Shown here piece after piece: positions 11,901 to 25,229 of a stretch of DNA of 64,000 bases (positions within the stretch are counted from its first letter, which is position 1; each line of letters starts with the position of its first letter). The DNA comes from Trichuris trichiura (Eukaryota; Nematoda; Enoplea; Trichinellida; Trichuridae). A program made the position numbers and the translations under genes. The stretch is taken from positions 6,200,001 to 6,264,000 of the forward strand of contig JBAJFE010000026.1 in assembly GCA_037903355.1 (NCBI GenBank). Direction: 5' to 3'. The notes under the pieces are model-generated. The model saw nothing but the letters and a program-made list of their open reading frames with translations. It searched no databases and was not told the origin of the DNA.

Positions 11901-14900
11901 GTAATGGCGAATACCTGGTCAATTGGCATTTCATTATTGTGAACTTTTTTTAGCTTACCGGACTTTAAAATACGTTTGCAAATACTGACAGGACTTATGT
12001 TCCAATCTAATAGTGTAAATGTAGCATTTACTGTACTAAAGTTAAACGTACTGTCGCACGTAAACAGATATCCATTCAAGCGAAAACATTTAACTGACAG
12101 CGTAGGAACTGAAGTTTCCCAAAGTGCCTTTCCTTTGTTCTGTGTTAATGTATGATGTTTTCCGTACCTTTACGCTTCAATGTGTGCAGTATAATTACCA
12201 ATTATACCCACGTAAGTACTTAGCCGTTAAACATCCAATGTGAAATTTCATCAGGAAGGTTTCTTTGTCTAATTGTTAACTGAAGAGAATAATGCCCCAA
12301 TAATACTACAATGGTATTCGACTTACTTTTAATTCTTCTGAGCTCGTCCTTCGTCAGTAACGTTAGCGATCCATGCTAGAATGTTATCACAAAATCGCAC
12401 CATAAGCAATTGCAAACTAACCTTCCTTCTTTTGAAGAAACTTTATAGCAGATGAGTACGTTCAAAGAAGATAGCTGGGGCTAGTTTGAAGGCAAGTTAA
12501 CGGGACAAGGGAATATATCAATAGCCTGACAGTGCTTCGGCAGCATTGCAGTCTCTCTGCGTTCCAACGTTGCCATACCTGTTATACTTTGAACCTTTCA
12601 ATAACAGACCGTTACCTAGCCATGCATCATTAAGAATCGGTCCTTCAGTGCCGCTTCTTCGCTTTGTCAGGATTTGAGCATCGAGTAGCCTGTGTTAAAA
12701 AGGGCAAGCCGATGGCAAAAGTCAAGCAGTTTTCATTAATTAAAACCAACGTGGGTTTCAAAGTAATGGCCTTGTTTTTTTGTCACCCACTGGCGGCCTC
12801 TAAAAGAGGACGACCGCAATATCAGCCACTAGAACACGTTACAAGTCGTTCACCGCATAAACTCTTGTTGCCTTCTTTTGTCATGGCAGACACACATTAA
12901 CAATTGATTTAATCTCTCGAAAAAATGGCCAACTGCATAGCTAAATCCAGACAGTGACATCTAGGAAGAGCATGAATGAATAGTTCTCCATGAAAACTAT
13001 TTATTCATTCTTCAGTAGGTTAGCTGGATAGATTTTTTGCAAATCCACTTATCATGAAAAGTATTGCGCAAGATACAAGCGAATTATGCTTTAGCTAAGA
13101 AATTTGGCAAATGTTTGCTACTCATCAGTGATTCACGTAGCCATAATGTTTTTTTTACCAATGAAATAATAACTCAAAAGTTTTTCACCAGATTTGGTAG
13201 TTTTGTCACAAGTCGCTATCCGTAATAACAAGAACGCAAGTTTTCGAAATGGTTCTTATTTTTGCATACACATCTCAGGTCTGCCTCAACATCTGCTTGT
13301 TTTGCGTATTAATTAATACTTATCATAACTCCACCGCTAATGTTAAAAGCAAGTGAAGTTATCTCTTGCTTAGACCTAATAGCGAGCGAGTTGCTATAAG
13401 ATTTAGTCGCCTGTTTAGAAATACTCACTTTGGTTGTAGTAGAAGTTGGATTGCCGGGCTCGGAAGACTCATCACTCTCTCTAAACCCAGTATAGAATTT
13501 AAGCAGCTTTTTCTTGAAGATAAAACTTTTCCGCTTGGTGAATACATCATTTGCAATTGGAGGCGGCGTATTAACTCATTTTTATGTCTGCTCTTTTAAT
13601 TCATTTGTGAAAAGTAAATGAACATTCTGTGTCGAATATGAAAATGTAAAAAAGTTCAAGAAGGAGACAAAACAAATAGACTTTCAACGTTATTTGTCAC
13701 GCTTTTTAGCAGCTATACGGTCATTGATTGTATGCCAACCACACAATGGCCTAGAGCGTAGGGTGAGAAAAGCAAGTTTAGCGGAACGCTTCGGAAACTG
13801 TACATTTTTGCATTTCGATGCATGTCAAGAGTAGAACGTTCTTGTATAAACTAGGCCACCTGGTATAGTTCACGCCATATAAGTTGGAAACGAGTTCACT
13901 GTTCCAGCTGAAATAGTTGTCCTTACCTTCCATGAACTGAATATGGAGGAATATAAAGGAATACAGTGGCTTAGAGTATCAAAAATGGTTGCTATCGCGT
14001 TGACCTTACTTTGCGACGGCGTTTCGCTTTCCTGGCAGGTAAAAAACAGAGTCTCAGTAAATTTGCGTACAATTGTGATTTCCTTTAATCAGCCTATGTA
14101 GCTGAAGTCTTCAACAACATTTTGATCATTCTAATAAGTATCACTGCCTTTAGCTAATGCACTAAATTTAGCCTGCAAGATAATGGATGCAACAGCTGCT
14201 TAGGTACACTCTTACAATGTAGGTCTCCTACGTGAAACTTACTCGACTGTCAGTACGCAAGAAGCTTGTTGCAATGTCACGAATACACTCTTTTTGATGA
14301 ATTCGCTTATGTGCTCTTGTCAATGCTGCCTATTAAAAGAACTGATTACGCCACTTTTTAGTTATAGCTAGGAATTACTATTAAAAAGTCAAGTAGTTCA
14401 GCAAGAATAAACTGAACAAAAAAGAAATAATTTAAGTATAAGATCTGTCAGAAACAAGCCCGTAAATGAAATGCAATTTTTTTGTCGTTTTAACAAAGTT
14501 TGCTCTGTCAGTAGTTTAGAAACCAAAGAGTATTTTAACCATTGGATGATGGGAAGTTACAGCTGAAGGAGTAAACATGCCGCTGAATAAAATTTTCATA
14601 ATTCGAAAACCGTCTGGTCTCATCCTGTTAAGTGGAGCTACTTTTCCCCGTTCTCTAGGCTAGTAATTGTTAGTTCAATATCTTTGCATAACAAATGGGA
14701 GTCATCTATCTCTGGGAAAGAGCTGGCATTTACGGGTTTACCTTTTCAGACGTAGAGAGCCTGTCAATCATGAGGAACAAGTTAATTGGGTGGCAGTGCC
14801 CACCTAGCTCAAGCAGTCCTAGTAATAATGAAAATTCGGCAGGGACCAAGGAAGTTGAAAAGAATGGCGAGATAATATATTGCCCAAATTGAGCGGAACG

Positions 14901-17404
14901 TTAAATTTCTCGAAGTGGGTAAACATTTTCTTATGCTAACAACTTTGAAATTCAAACTGATGCTCTGTTTCGGTAACAACAGCAAACACCTGACCAAACG
15001 AGGTGTATTCCGCTACTCGAGGTGGCAAGAGAGCAGTTTTAAGTCTGTAGAATACACAGCTTTCAGGACACGTCTTTTCTCCTTTGTCAGTAGCCACTAA
15101 GCTGCTCAACAGTTCACGTCCGCAAAAGTTTCTTTGTGTTTTAGCCATATTAGGAAACATTGCAAGATCCTCTTCGAGCTATGATTCTGTAAGTTACGTT
15201 GCCTTTCCGAAAAGCGCAAGTATATGGTGACCTTCTCATTCAAACTTATTTTGCGTTCACTTCAGCAACCTGAACCTTAGAGACCGCTTTTAACAAGAAG
15301 TTTGAAAAACTATCTTGTTTATTTAAATTCAAAAGGTCAAGTGGAAATTCTGTCGAAGTTTCAAGTTATAGTGTAAGCAGTACCTTTGACAAGCTAATCT
15401 AGAATCCTAAACGTTTAGTCTAAAACTGATTCTATAGAAGGAGCAACATATCTATTCTCAAAAAATTTTCTTTCCAAACTTAAGCAAGGGTGACAGAAGG
15501 CGAACTTCTGATAGCTCTGTCTTCAGCTGAGGATATTAAGTTTTTCCTGCATCTTTAAACGCTTGAAACAGCCTATTCTTCTTGTATTCAAGTGCTACAA
15601 TCTTACTGTGAAATTAGGTAGCTTCGTATTTGTATGGAACAGAAATAAAAGAAACGTGTTCTTTCAAAAATAAAATCGCTCCGATGCTCTTGTGCTCGTG
15701 TTGGTGACGGTGGCTAGTAAGATCCAATCCTGGCAACAAACTGGTCTGCCTTGATATGTGTGCTTGCGTGGCGCAGACTTCATTCCTGTTTGGCGCTAAC
15801 AAGTATCATGTGCACCTTTCGGCGAGCTTTTATCTGTCTGATGATTACTAAACGCAGCATTCTTGTAAAGGAAAAAGTAGCACCTTTGACTTGATTGTGT
15901 TTATTTAATGGAAGACAGTTTCCAGAATAACTTAAGTGTTCATTTAACGAGTGAAAAAACAATTATCCAAAAATGTTAGATTGTTACTCGTACTTTTATT
16001 GAACACAAGGATTTCAGAACAATACATAGTAGCTGTTATTGTTAGTAATGCATTCCCAAATGTATACTAAAAGTTTCCACCAAACTCAACACATCCATCT
16101 AACGTAGTTGCCTGACGCCTGAACAGCAAGCAGAATGTATAGTTCCATGGCATTACTTTACTTAAAAGGTTGTCATATATGTCTAATACAAAATTTTAAC
16201 AGAATGACACTTGCTACCAAGTTCATTGTGACTTTCCCAGCAAGACGTTGTAAAAGTGAACCATGTGCCACTGGTTTTCAAGTTTAAATCCACGTCCTTA
16301 TGTGGAATGATAAAGCCTATTTCCTATCGTTGCCTATTGCAGGAACGACACTGTTCATGGATGGGAAAGTTCTTTAGGCCTAGCGTTTTGAATAACACGA
16401 ATTGAATCTAAATCTTAAGTCAATTCACGCTCGCCAGTGAAAATCAGTGTGACTTTCATTGATACAGGTTTTCTGGCTAATCCTGGTCATACACTTTTTA
16501 TTTTTAAAAAAGATTTATAAATAATTTCACCCTCTTATCAGTAATGCTAGAACAGTCTAATGCGCCAATGGAAAAAAGAGAGTGCTTGGGAAATAAAACA
16601 GATTAGATAGGGATGACTGTTGAAAATTTGGAGGAAAATGGGCAGTCTAAAATGGCGCCAATAAAAGCTCTTAGAACATTCTTTCATTGATGAAGAACAG
16701 CTGTTTTTCTGTAACTGACTTTGATAGTTAAAGCAAACGCTAATGGAGAAATAGTTATCGTTCCGAAAGCTCCATGCGCTTGATCTATTAAAACGCTTAA
16801 CGCAAAATAGCCAGTAAATTATTAGTGGAGCTATGCCTTGAAGAAAAATGGTTCAGTTACTTTTTCCTTCAGTAAGCTGTTCTTGCTTTCTGTGAGTGGT
16901 TAAAGAATTACGTTTCTTACAGGAGATAGAGCTGCAATAAAATAGAATGAACTTATATTCGTCCTATGCCAAAACAATTTATTTACAAGGCCATTTGTCC
17001 TGACAGAATACCCCTAATTAAAAGTTCACCTCAATGAAATCATTTTAGTTGCAGTAATTGCATGTTCACGCAAAGTTCGGTAGGAAACTAAAGGCTGAGC
17101 TGCTTGGGCCAACTCTTTAATTTCCCTGTGTTTATGAAGTGTTGTTAATATCCTAGCAGAAATGACCAATGAACAATGAACCTGTTTCTTCTGAAATTGA
17201 AAAGTAAAATCGAAGTTGCCAAGAAAAAGCAGCCACTGTACAGAGCTCTCTTCAAAAAGTAATGCGTGCTTACAGCTAATAAACTTAAAGAAGAAAAAGA
17301 AAAAAGAAAATAAACTTAAAGTAAGAAAATTAAGCTAACTAACTTTACGTTCAATTACTCACTCTTACTAACAATCCGTTTTCATAAAAACATCTTCGTT
17401 TTAG
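11901..17404. other. intergenic with one hairpin
   Basis: No supported gene. A hairpin at about 12970-13006 pairs GAATGAATAGTT with AACTATTTATTCATTC around a 9-10-base loop. The segment just upstream of the DB-module exons (16900-17404) should hold that gene's signal-peptide exon, but I could not identify one with confidence. Confidence 0.5.
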
Positions 17405-17852
17405 AGGTCCCCACAAGGCGGAGCGTGTGGAGGTCCACCTGACTACAAACCGTGTATTCCTTTGAGTAAAGCAAATGAAATATTTCATGAGTGCTGTGAG
17501 AACTTGAACATTGGCACCTGCATTCGGCTTTGTCATTATGACGTCACTCTAAATATGGTAAGATTTTGCGTAACTTTTTTTTATGGAACTGACTCACTCT
17601 TCCAAGGCAAAACATATGTTTGATAACGGCATATGTACTGTTGAAATGATACCGAAGTATTTGTATTGCGCTTCACAGGGCAAAGACAACATGCAATGTT
17701 GTTCTAAAATGGGTGTATTCACTGGTGGAGGAGAGCGATGCCGCAAGTTCTGTGACTCCGCTGGAAACAAGGACACTATCACGACCAAAGACGTTTCATG
17801 TGCGTCGCAACTGAGTAAGATTCTAAACTGTCACTGGAGCGGCCTTGAATGA
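17405..17852 (+). CDS. DB-module secreted protein, last two exons
   Basis: Two exons, 17405-17557 and 17607-17852, are joined in phase 0 across a 49-bp intron (donor ATG|GTAAGA, acceptor CTTCCAAG|GCA). An upstream acceptor (CTTCGTTTTAG) opens the first exon directly after an in-frame TAG. Together they give a cysteine-rich chain of about 132 residues with the DB-module pattern. Exon one carries C-GGPP-(x)n-C, then ECCENLNIGTC and LC. Exon two carries GIC, LYC, QCCSKMGV, RC and KFC, then two late Cys (VSC, LNC) before a TGA stop. DB modules are a nematode family of extracellular proteins whose function is mostly unknown. Secretion is expected but the signal-peptide exon lies upstream and was not found, so this is the 3' part of the gene. 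Identification is strong. The assigned start is an exon edge, not a start codon. Confidence 0.8.
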
Positions 17853-20800
17853 GATGAATTATACGTTTCGTGTTGAGAGTACTAAAGTTTAGGATTTTGG
17901 AATATGAACCCCTGCTACTTTTTTTTGCAGCCCAGAACGCATTAACACTGCGAATTTGTTTCTCCAGGAATTTAGAAGCTGCAACTTCGCAGATAAAAAA
18001 ATAATGGTTTTAAGTACCGTCGAATCAATGCAGTAATAGTATTACAAAAGTGCATGCTGTTCTGCACCAAATTGTGCGCATTTAATTATTTGTACTTTAT
18101 CACATCCGGTCGTTGGATGTCTGTCCGCCTGCCAATGCATTAGCACAGCGTCTATCTATGTCAGCTGTCAAGGTAACTACTCAGTTAATGATGTTGCTGC
18201 ATGCAATGATGCTGCGTTTTTGCTTTTATTATTTGCTCTAATTTTCTAGCAGTTTTACCACCATCGCTCAGCGGCCCAGCTAAATCTTATCCCTGCAAAA
18301 CTATCGTAATTATTCATACAGAGTACTTATTCACCTGGAACAAGAATGAATAGCCTTAAAAAACATCTGCAGTTAAAAAACACTGTCGCTTATTAATGAA
18401 ATGAAGTTACTCTTAAAAAATGCAATGTCCATTCGGCCTTTAATGCCTTATTTCGAACGAATTTTGCAGTTGTCTAAATGGACGCTTGAGATGCGATAAC
18501 TTCTGTATACACTATATCAGTAAGGAGTAGCTTCCGTTCGGTAATTTTCCTTATCTGCCCTGACAAGGTTGCTGCGACTGAATCTCTCTGCAGTAAGCTA
18601 AACGGATGCAGCTTAGTTGCAGTGTTTTAAATAAAGGTGAACGAGTATTCAACCACTTTTTCGTATAAAGATTAACTCAACCGGCAGGCTGTGATTTAGC
18701 GATCTTCTTCAGGGCTACACCTTAGATTTTCAGTATTTTCTCTCCAGTGCGCCTAAGGTGAAGATCTCTAAACCTGTTAATCTACAGGGTCATTTGAAAG
18801 CCGCGAGCCTTGATTCGCGCACTAGATCCGTACTTTTTATTTCAAGGTCCGTTGGCTTTTTGGGGTCGACTGACACTGAATCCACAGCGGTTAAACGTTT
18901 ATAATTCAGCGCAACACTCGAAATCCCAACGCTCCCTTGGGAATTACTGATCTAAACTATGTGCAATTGGCTACTGTAGAATAGATGCTTTTAAATTATT
19001 AACGTTAAGTCAACTAAACATTTTGCCCATGGTTCAAAGCGTTCTCTATAACTATTACTTTTACAAATCCAAAACTTGTATTCAGAGATTTCTTTTAACA
19101 ATATTGTTAGCTATTATCACAGTGAACGGCTGTATTAAATCCACAAGCGACATCGGCTTGTTAATGCATTGCAGAAAGCGCGAAATTAAGTTTTGTTTAT
19201 TTCCGTTTTATGCTTTCATATGTAGGAGTGGAGATTGTATTTAACTTCAGAAATAATGCAGCCGTACGAACTAAGTTCGGAAAAGAGTCTGCCCGCGACT
19301 GCTTGTCAGAACCTTATAATTATTTTATTAATTTTGACCAATGGATGTTGGAAGTTCCAGAAGCTAATGCTTTCCTATTACTTCTGATCTGGCGAGCTTT
19401 TGGTCAGGGGATTCATTAACTTCGCATCCCACGTTTGGTTTTCCCCACAGGCTTTAACCTGAACTGATAGGTAGGGTGTACAAGTGGAAATCTGTTTGAC
19501 TTTGATGAGAAAATCTTAAGCAACTGCTGACCATGAAACTGTTGACAACTATTAATAAACTTTTCTCGAAGCTTAGATCACTTACTCTCACTGATTCTGC
19601 TAAGATATGAAGCAGCAGCACGATATTTTCGTCAGCTTCTAGATGATTCAGTCCTAGTAGCCATCGTACACGGTTAGCATCAAATTTTTTTCTTCATGAA
19701 CCAGGAATAGTTTGAACGGAGGAGAAGGACGAAAACATTCATGATTACAAAAAACGCACTCGCAGCAAGAATGAGTACGGATTGTCTGGTAGAATGGTAG
19801 TCTCCTCAAAACTTCACTGCTTAACACGCAGCGATAGTTCGAACACCTTTCGAAAGTCTTGAAATCCAAATTTGCTATAATTAGTTTTGTTAACCGTATT
19901 AACATAACGTCTAATTTGAACTTTTTTCTTCATGTTATATGGGCGCTTACAAGTGCAAACTTTTTATTTTTCATATGCTGAACGTCATTGACTCATTCTG
20001 CTGAGGCAGCAGGAAAGCTGCTCTTCCCTTTAGCAATGTTGACTCATTACTCATTCTCTGAAATGGTGCAAATTTATTAACAACCTACATTTGTACGCAT
20101 GCCTTATAATCTATTGCCAAATGCAATCATTGGAAACGTATAGATTTAAAGTTACGAGAAGTAAGCGTAGTGGGTAGGTTATTTTCCCAGTTAACATCTG
20201 CTGTTGCTAAAGACGCTGATGGTAGAGCAGCAAAAGTTCAGAACGGTCTACCACTTTAATAGACAATGGTCTCCACGACCTCTTAACTAAGAATGCGTGT
20301 TACATACGAAGCAGCCTAGAACCCTGTATCTTCTTTCACAATCCATCGTTTTTACCAGTTATCATGCGCTTGTGCTGTGAACTGCAACGACGGAATTTGA
20401 TTGGGAGTGTTATTCCTTTCTCAATTTCGACTACAAGCAGTGATTTCAGGAATAACTGAGGTTGCACTGCAGTGTTTCTTCGAATTCCCTAGAAAATGCA
20501 AGTCGTTAAAAGTTCCTTAATGACTAAGTTGCTAAACACTTGTGCCTGCTTTGGTCAATAAGGCGGAATCTTCTTTACCTTGGAATAGCAAGAAAACTAA
20601 ACGTAAACATCTGATGCTTACTAGTGTACGTACAGCGTTAATTCACGTACAGCGTTCTCTTAACTCCCTGTATTTGTTGTGTTTCTTGATCGTCACGTTT
20701 ATCCTATAATACGCAGCACGTCCAGTAATGACGTCTAACTCTCGTGTACCCTGTACTGGTTAATGGCCACGCTTGCAAGGCTCTACTTCATCATGACTCT

Positions 20801-22269
20801 GTGAAGTTCAGGTCATTCAGCGTTACAACACGGGTATTATAAGGACAGAAACTGAGCAGAAAACTCAATTACAAGAATGCATTAACACTATGATCTGTAG
20901 GCCACTCATCTAACTAGTAGTGATAGTATTTAAATACAGATGCTGCTACGGCTGTCTGTGTTACGTAACAATTTTTATCGTTCTTGGAAAGGGAATAGAC
21001 ACTTCTAAGTTTTGTCCAACTACCGTATTTCTAACTTTCAAATATCTCTACTCAGAGCTGCTAGTAGTATTTTGCCAGAAGATATATGCATGCGAAATGA
21101 TCAAGAATATTTGTCGTTGTTTGACTGCTTTAACCTAACAACATCTTCGCAAACCACAAGCTCACTTATCACTAAAGGAAAAAAAGATAAACTCAGTCCG
21201 CTTTAAAAGGTTCGTGCTTAGTCAAAGCATTCCAAGCACTTCGAAAGAAACTTCTGCAACATCAAAGAAGCTTTCAGCCCAATATATCGCGACCCATATT
21301 TAACGTAAACTTCACCTCCACTGATTGTACTAAACTTTTCGAAACTGTTAGTTTATATGTCGCCTTGCCGTTTTCAATTTTGGGCTAGTGAAACTCCAAA
21401 CTTTTTATTTTGCACATTTAGCATTGCTTATCTATGCTAGCATGGATTCAAGTATTTGCAGAGCACAGTTTGCCTTACGGCAAAGAGACTGCTGAATGAC
21501 AGCAGAGAGAGAGGCCTTTTGGCAAAAATAACGAAGTGATGACTGCGTCATAAGAAAACACAAAGCGTAAAAGCTGGAGTTCTAATGAATTAATTTCAGC
21601 CTTTTTAATTCTTTTTAGAAGATACGAGTAGATAAGAAACATGAACATAAGCTACGACTTACTGTTTTTATACTTTGTAAAATTGAAACGTTTCCTATGG
21701 AACCCTCCATTTATGAACTACTCAGATCTGTTGTATGGAAGCTGAATGTTTAAGTAACATTATCTGTTATTAATAAGCATATTAAACTTGCGCTATACTA
21801 TAGTGTATTACTACTATAAGTCGAACATATGGTTACTTGCAACAGTTGCCTACAATTTCATAGGTTTAATGATTAGCAAACGATAAAGCTGTTTATTGAA
21901 GTCTGGTTTTCTTGAAACCTCTGTTACGCCCTTCTTGTTTAGAAACTCAATAAACGCTTTTATCCCGTATTAATGATTTATTTTATTAATACTATGCAAT
22001 GGAAACTTCCTCGAAAAGCACTTTTCCTAAGCCGCATTAATCGCTCATCTAGTAAAAGGTCATTGCTGTGTCTCAAAGCTTTTAAAACAGGGCAGCCTTT
22101 TTCTAAGCCAAGATCCATGAGGCATTAGTATGAAACGACTAGCGCTCTTTTTCTGATACGCCGACTGATTTTACGTCGAACGTAGCTTTCAATACAAAAT
22201 ATTGTACCGCATGCTCCAGCACGTCAATGAATTGCTTCGCTTTGAACAAAGATAGGCGAGGGTAACTGA

Positions 22270-22294
22270 CTGATGAAGCTTCGAAGCGGAAAGC
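22270..22294 (+). ncRNA. isolated hammerhead-like motif
   Basis: CTGATGA is followed by one A, a GCT(TCGA)AGC hairpin, one G and GAAAGC. The layout resembles the motifs in the inverted elements of this window, but no flanking repeat was recognised. A match of this quality can arise by chance in 64 kb. Confidence 0.2.
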
Positions 22295-23637
22295 TGTAAC
22301 AGAATTGATCAAATTTAAATCTGTAGCAAAAGCAATTTATCAGCATTCTGCTGCCTAACTCGACAGATAGTTTGAGCCATTGGTGTGCTATTGCGAAGTC
22401 AAAATGTATTCTTATCTGTTGCCAGCGCTGTTTCATTTACCAAACGTCGGTCACAAGTGAAAGAGTTGCGTCAGATTTGCCTTTTCAAAATCGTTCACTT
22501 GCGATTAGACTCTATACGTATGCATTCATAACGTCTGTCTGAACGCTACTTCTGTTCAGCTGCCTCAACAAATCAATGAATCTGATAATTTTTTTAAAAC
22601 ATTATTCTGGAAGCTGCAAGTTATCGCGAGATGCATAAAATGACGCGCTGATTATATATATAGACACTCCAGCTACTTACTATATCTGAATCTTATACGT
22701 ACACCATGAATGTTGAAATCATTTATATAACATCTTCAAAGTTGGTTTTTGGTATTAATACCTTGCTTTTCACATGTTCTTATGATGTGCTTTGTAAGCG
22801 GTTTGAACCTAGCATCACCCAATTTCATTTTATTGGCATTTGAACATTCTGACATCGATGCTTTGCACTCAGTCGAGCATGCTGCGTAGCTGGTTAGCTA
22901 ACGCATTTTTATAGAAAATGAACAAAAAGATGCCCATGCAGCTGTTACTATGAAAGGACACAGAAGAACTCCCAATTACTTAAGATGTCGAATGAATCAT
23001 TGCGACCAATGAATTTATGAGGCTCACAGGAAAAGCGCAAGTATTTGCAAATATAATAGCGACTGTTGTAACAGAAAAAGAGACTTACTGGAACAATGGT
23101 AGTGAAAACCAAAAATAACTCAGCACAACTCAATTTGCAGAGTTAACTGCAAAAAGTCTGGTTATATTAATGCTTGTTTTCACGCATGCTTTCTTACGCT
23201 GTTCAATGACGAAGATCTGAAATTGCAGAGTTGACGCACATAACGGACGTACAAAAACTTTGTCTAACATATGGTGACTAACGAAACGACGAAAAAGCTA
23301 AACGCTCAAGCAGAGCTTATAACGGCTTTTTAAAGCTGCTGTTTACTACGGGGTTTAAAAAAACCACGTTCACGCAGCTGAAACGCATGTCTGCAGCACT
23401 TACGTAATAGTCAAGTAAGCGGCTAAACACCATTACGTGTGCTTCTAAAAAGTGGGTTCAGAGGACAAGTCAAAAACCACAATTCAAAGAATTGATTCAT
23501 AGAATCAAAGGTATGTTAGCAATTAGCTATGTGGAAACTCGTACGCAGGCAGGACGGGTGCCGTCAAATTGAGGCCTGACGTTGGAAGACTCACCAAGCA
23601 AATGAATCTGAGGTGGTAATACCTGACAAAATGCATG

Positions 23638-23892
23638 TCACACATCGGTTAACACCTGTTCTTCAAAGCTGTTTTTCTTCCTCGGAAAAAATGGGCATTT
23701 TCTGTACCAGAGGCAACAAAAACAATCATCACACTTCCACATGAACCAGTATCTTCTGAGTAAGACAATAATTATGGCCATCCAAACTGAGAGGAGAGTA
23801 ATTCCCATGTAGAAAAAAATAGAGGAATCCATAGCTTCAGAAAATGTCTGGATTCGCACTAGTAATCCAGCCGCGACGACAAGTGAGCCATT
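23638..23892 (-). CDS. possible small membrane-protein exon
   Basis: An open frame of about 84 codons contains one clear membrane helix (FFYMGITLLSVWMAIIIVLL) followed by a basic, Cys/Trp-rich tail (KCDDCFCCLWYRKC) and a TGA stop. The topology, a short lumenal part, one helix and a Cys-rich cytoplasmic tail, is that of several small single-pass protein families, but I recognise none. The frame has no good ATG at its upstream edge. An internal ATG at about 23835 could start a 65-residue form, or the frame could be a terminal exon beginning after an AG near 23893. It may still be chance. Confidence 0.25.
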   Translation of the reverse strand, partial: NGSLVVAAGLLVRIQTFSEAMDSSIFFYMGITLLSVWMAIIIVLLRRYWFMWKCDDCFCCLWYRKCPFFPRKKNSFEEQVLTDV

Positions 23893-25130
23893 CTCCAAGA
23901 GATTTCAGAGTTTCAGGAACTAGTCTGTTGCGTATGAGCAGGCTTCACAGACTCTGCAATGAGTGAGAGATTGTTATGCTTTGATTAATTTCTTAGGTCA
24001 CGGCAATGTTTCTACGCACCACAGTCTACGATGTTAAGCAGAGAGATAGAAGAAATGTACCAATTCAAAGGAGTTCATCCCCAAAGTGTCAGAAAAAATG
24101 TGCGCTGCCAATCACTGAACATCCCATATGGTAAGCTCACTAAGCTGCAGAGTGATCGCAGCGATACCCCTATAGGCATGGCAATCATTTTGGAGCTGGA
24201 CGAAATGGCAGTGTTGAGAAACTTGACGAACAAGTGGTAAATTCATCCCTGAGCAAGGAATCAGGAAATTGACTCTGATCGCTAATAGTGAAGGAACATC
24301 TGAGAGGAAGACAGGCTCTTTAGCACTTATGCATAGATGTGGCAGTGGTGATATTATTCAGGTGATCCATTTTCTGCAAAAGTAAAGCAAAACTATTTAC
24401 CTTTCTTTCACATTTTCTTCCAAGCAGAACAACAACTGCAGTCCTCTATACTGAGCGAACTGGGTACCCAAGCAGAGCAAAGCTGAAAGCAAGCTCCTGA
24501 GTCTTGTTGTTAATTCCTTGATCAGCGTGTTGAACTATTTCCTATTAAATTCTAAAACCCTATGAAAGCCGAAACTCTGTCTGATGCTTAAGCACAAAGA
24601 TTCTGCTAAGCTTCGTCAAAACTGAAGCAGCGATTAATTCGACTGATGCAAAGCAAAATGCCATTATAAATTGTGACTACAGCATCTGTGCCCGTTCTTC
24701 TTTAGCCAGCAGCGAATAGTCAGTAAACACATTTTGAAGCACTCCTAAGTTCTAACTGCCCAAGAAATTCGCTCTTAGAAACACGTGCGAAAACTCGCGG
24801 GCAAGTTCACGCCGTTACTGACTGCACAAAAATTACGCAGACGTGTCCCCTGAATTAAATGAATATTTATTCCTTTTGCAAGTTCGCTTGACAAGCGACA
24901 AATAAATGTCCGTTTATTCATAGCTGACTAACACGCAAAGCGCATCTGTTTCGTAAACGAAAAGGAGCGAAGGAGAAAAACGTCAAAATAACTTTATCAT
25001 TAGTTTCGAACCAGCCCGCGCCTTGGTACGTTTTGAAGAATGTTAGATAATTTCTTGCTACTACCTTCATCACCGTAGAGACTTAAGATGTAAGAAAACC
25101 CTGAATCATAAACTTCACCAGCTATATAAA

Positions 25131-25229
25131 GGAATATGCACGTACGAATAACTGTTACGCACTGTCACTTTGCGCAACAGTTATTCGTACGTACGCAGTT
25201 CGTAAATTTTTGTAGTCAAGCATATTCCT
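25131..25229. repeat. strong nested hairpin, possible MITE
   Basis: The inner arms at 25141-25160 and 25172-25191 are reverse complements with a single mismatch in 20 bases, around an 11-base loop. A second, outer pair (GGAATATGC at 25131-25139 and GCATATTCC at 25221-25229) encloses them. I infer a hairpin-type miniature element or a transcribed stem-loop. No coding sequence is involved. Confidence 0.5.

Noticed and set aside
18660..18730. CTGAAGAAG on the minus strand as another hammerhead
   Set aside because: No GAAA box follows at hairpin spacing.
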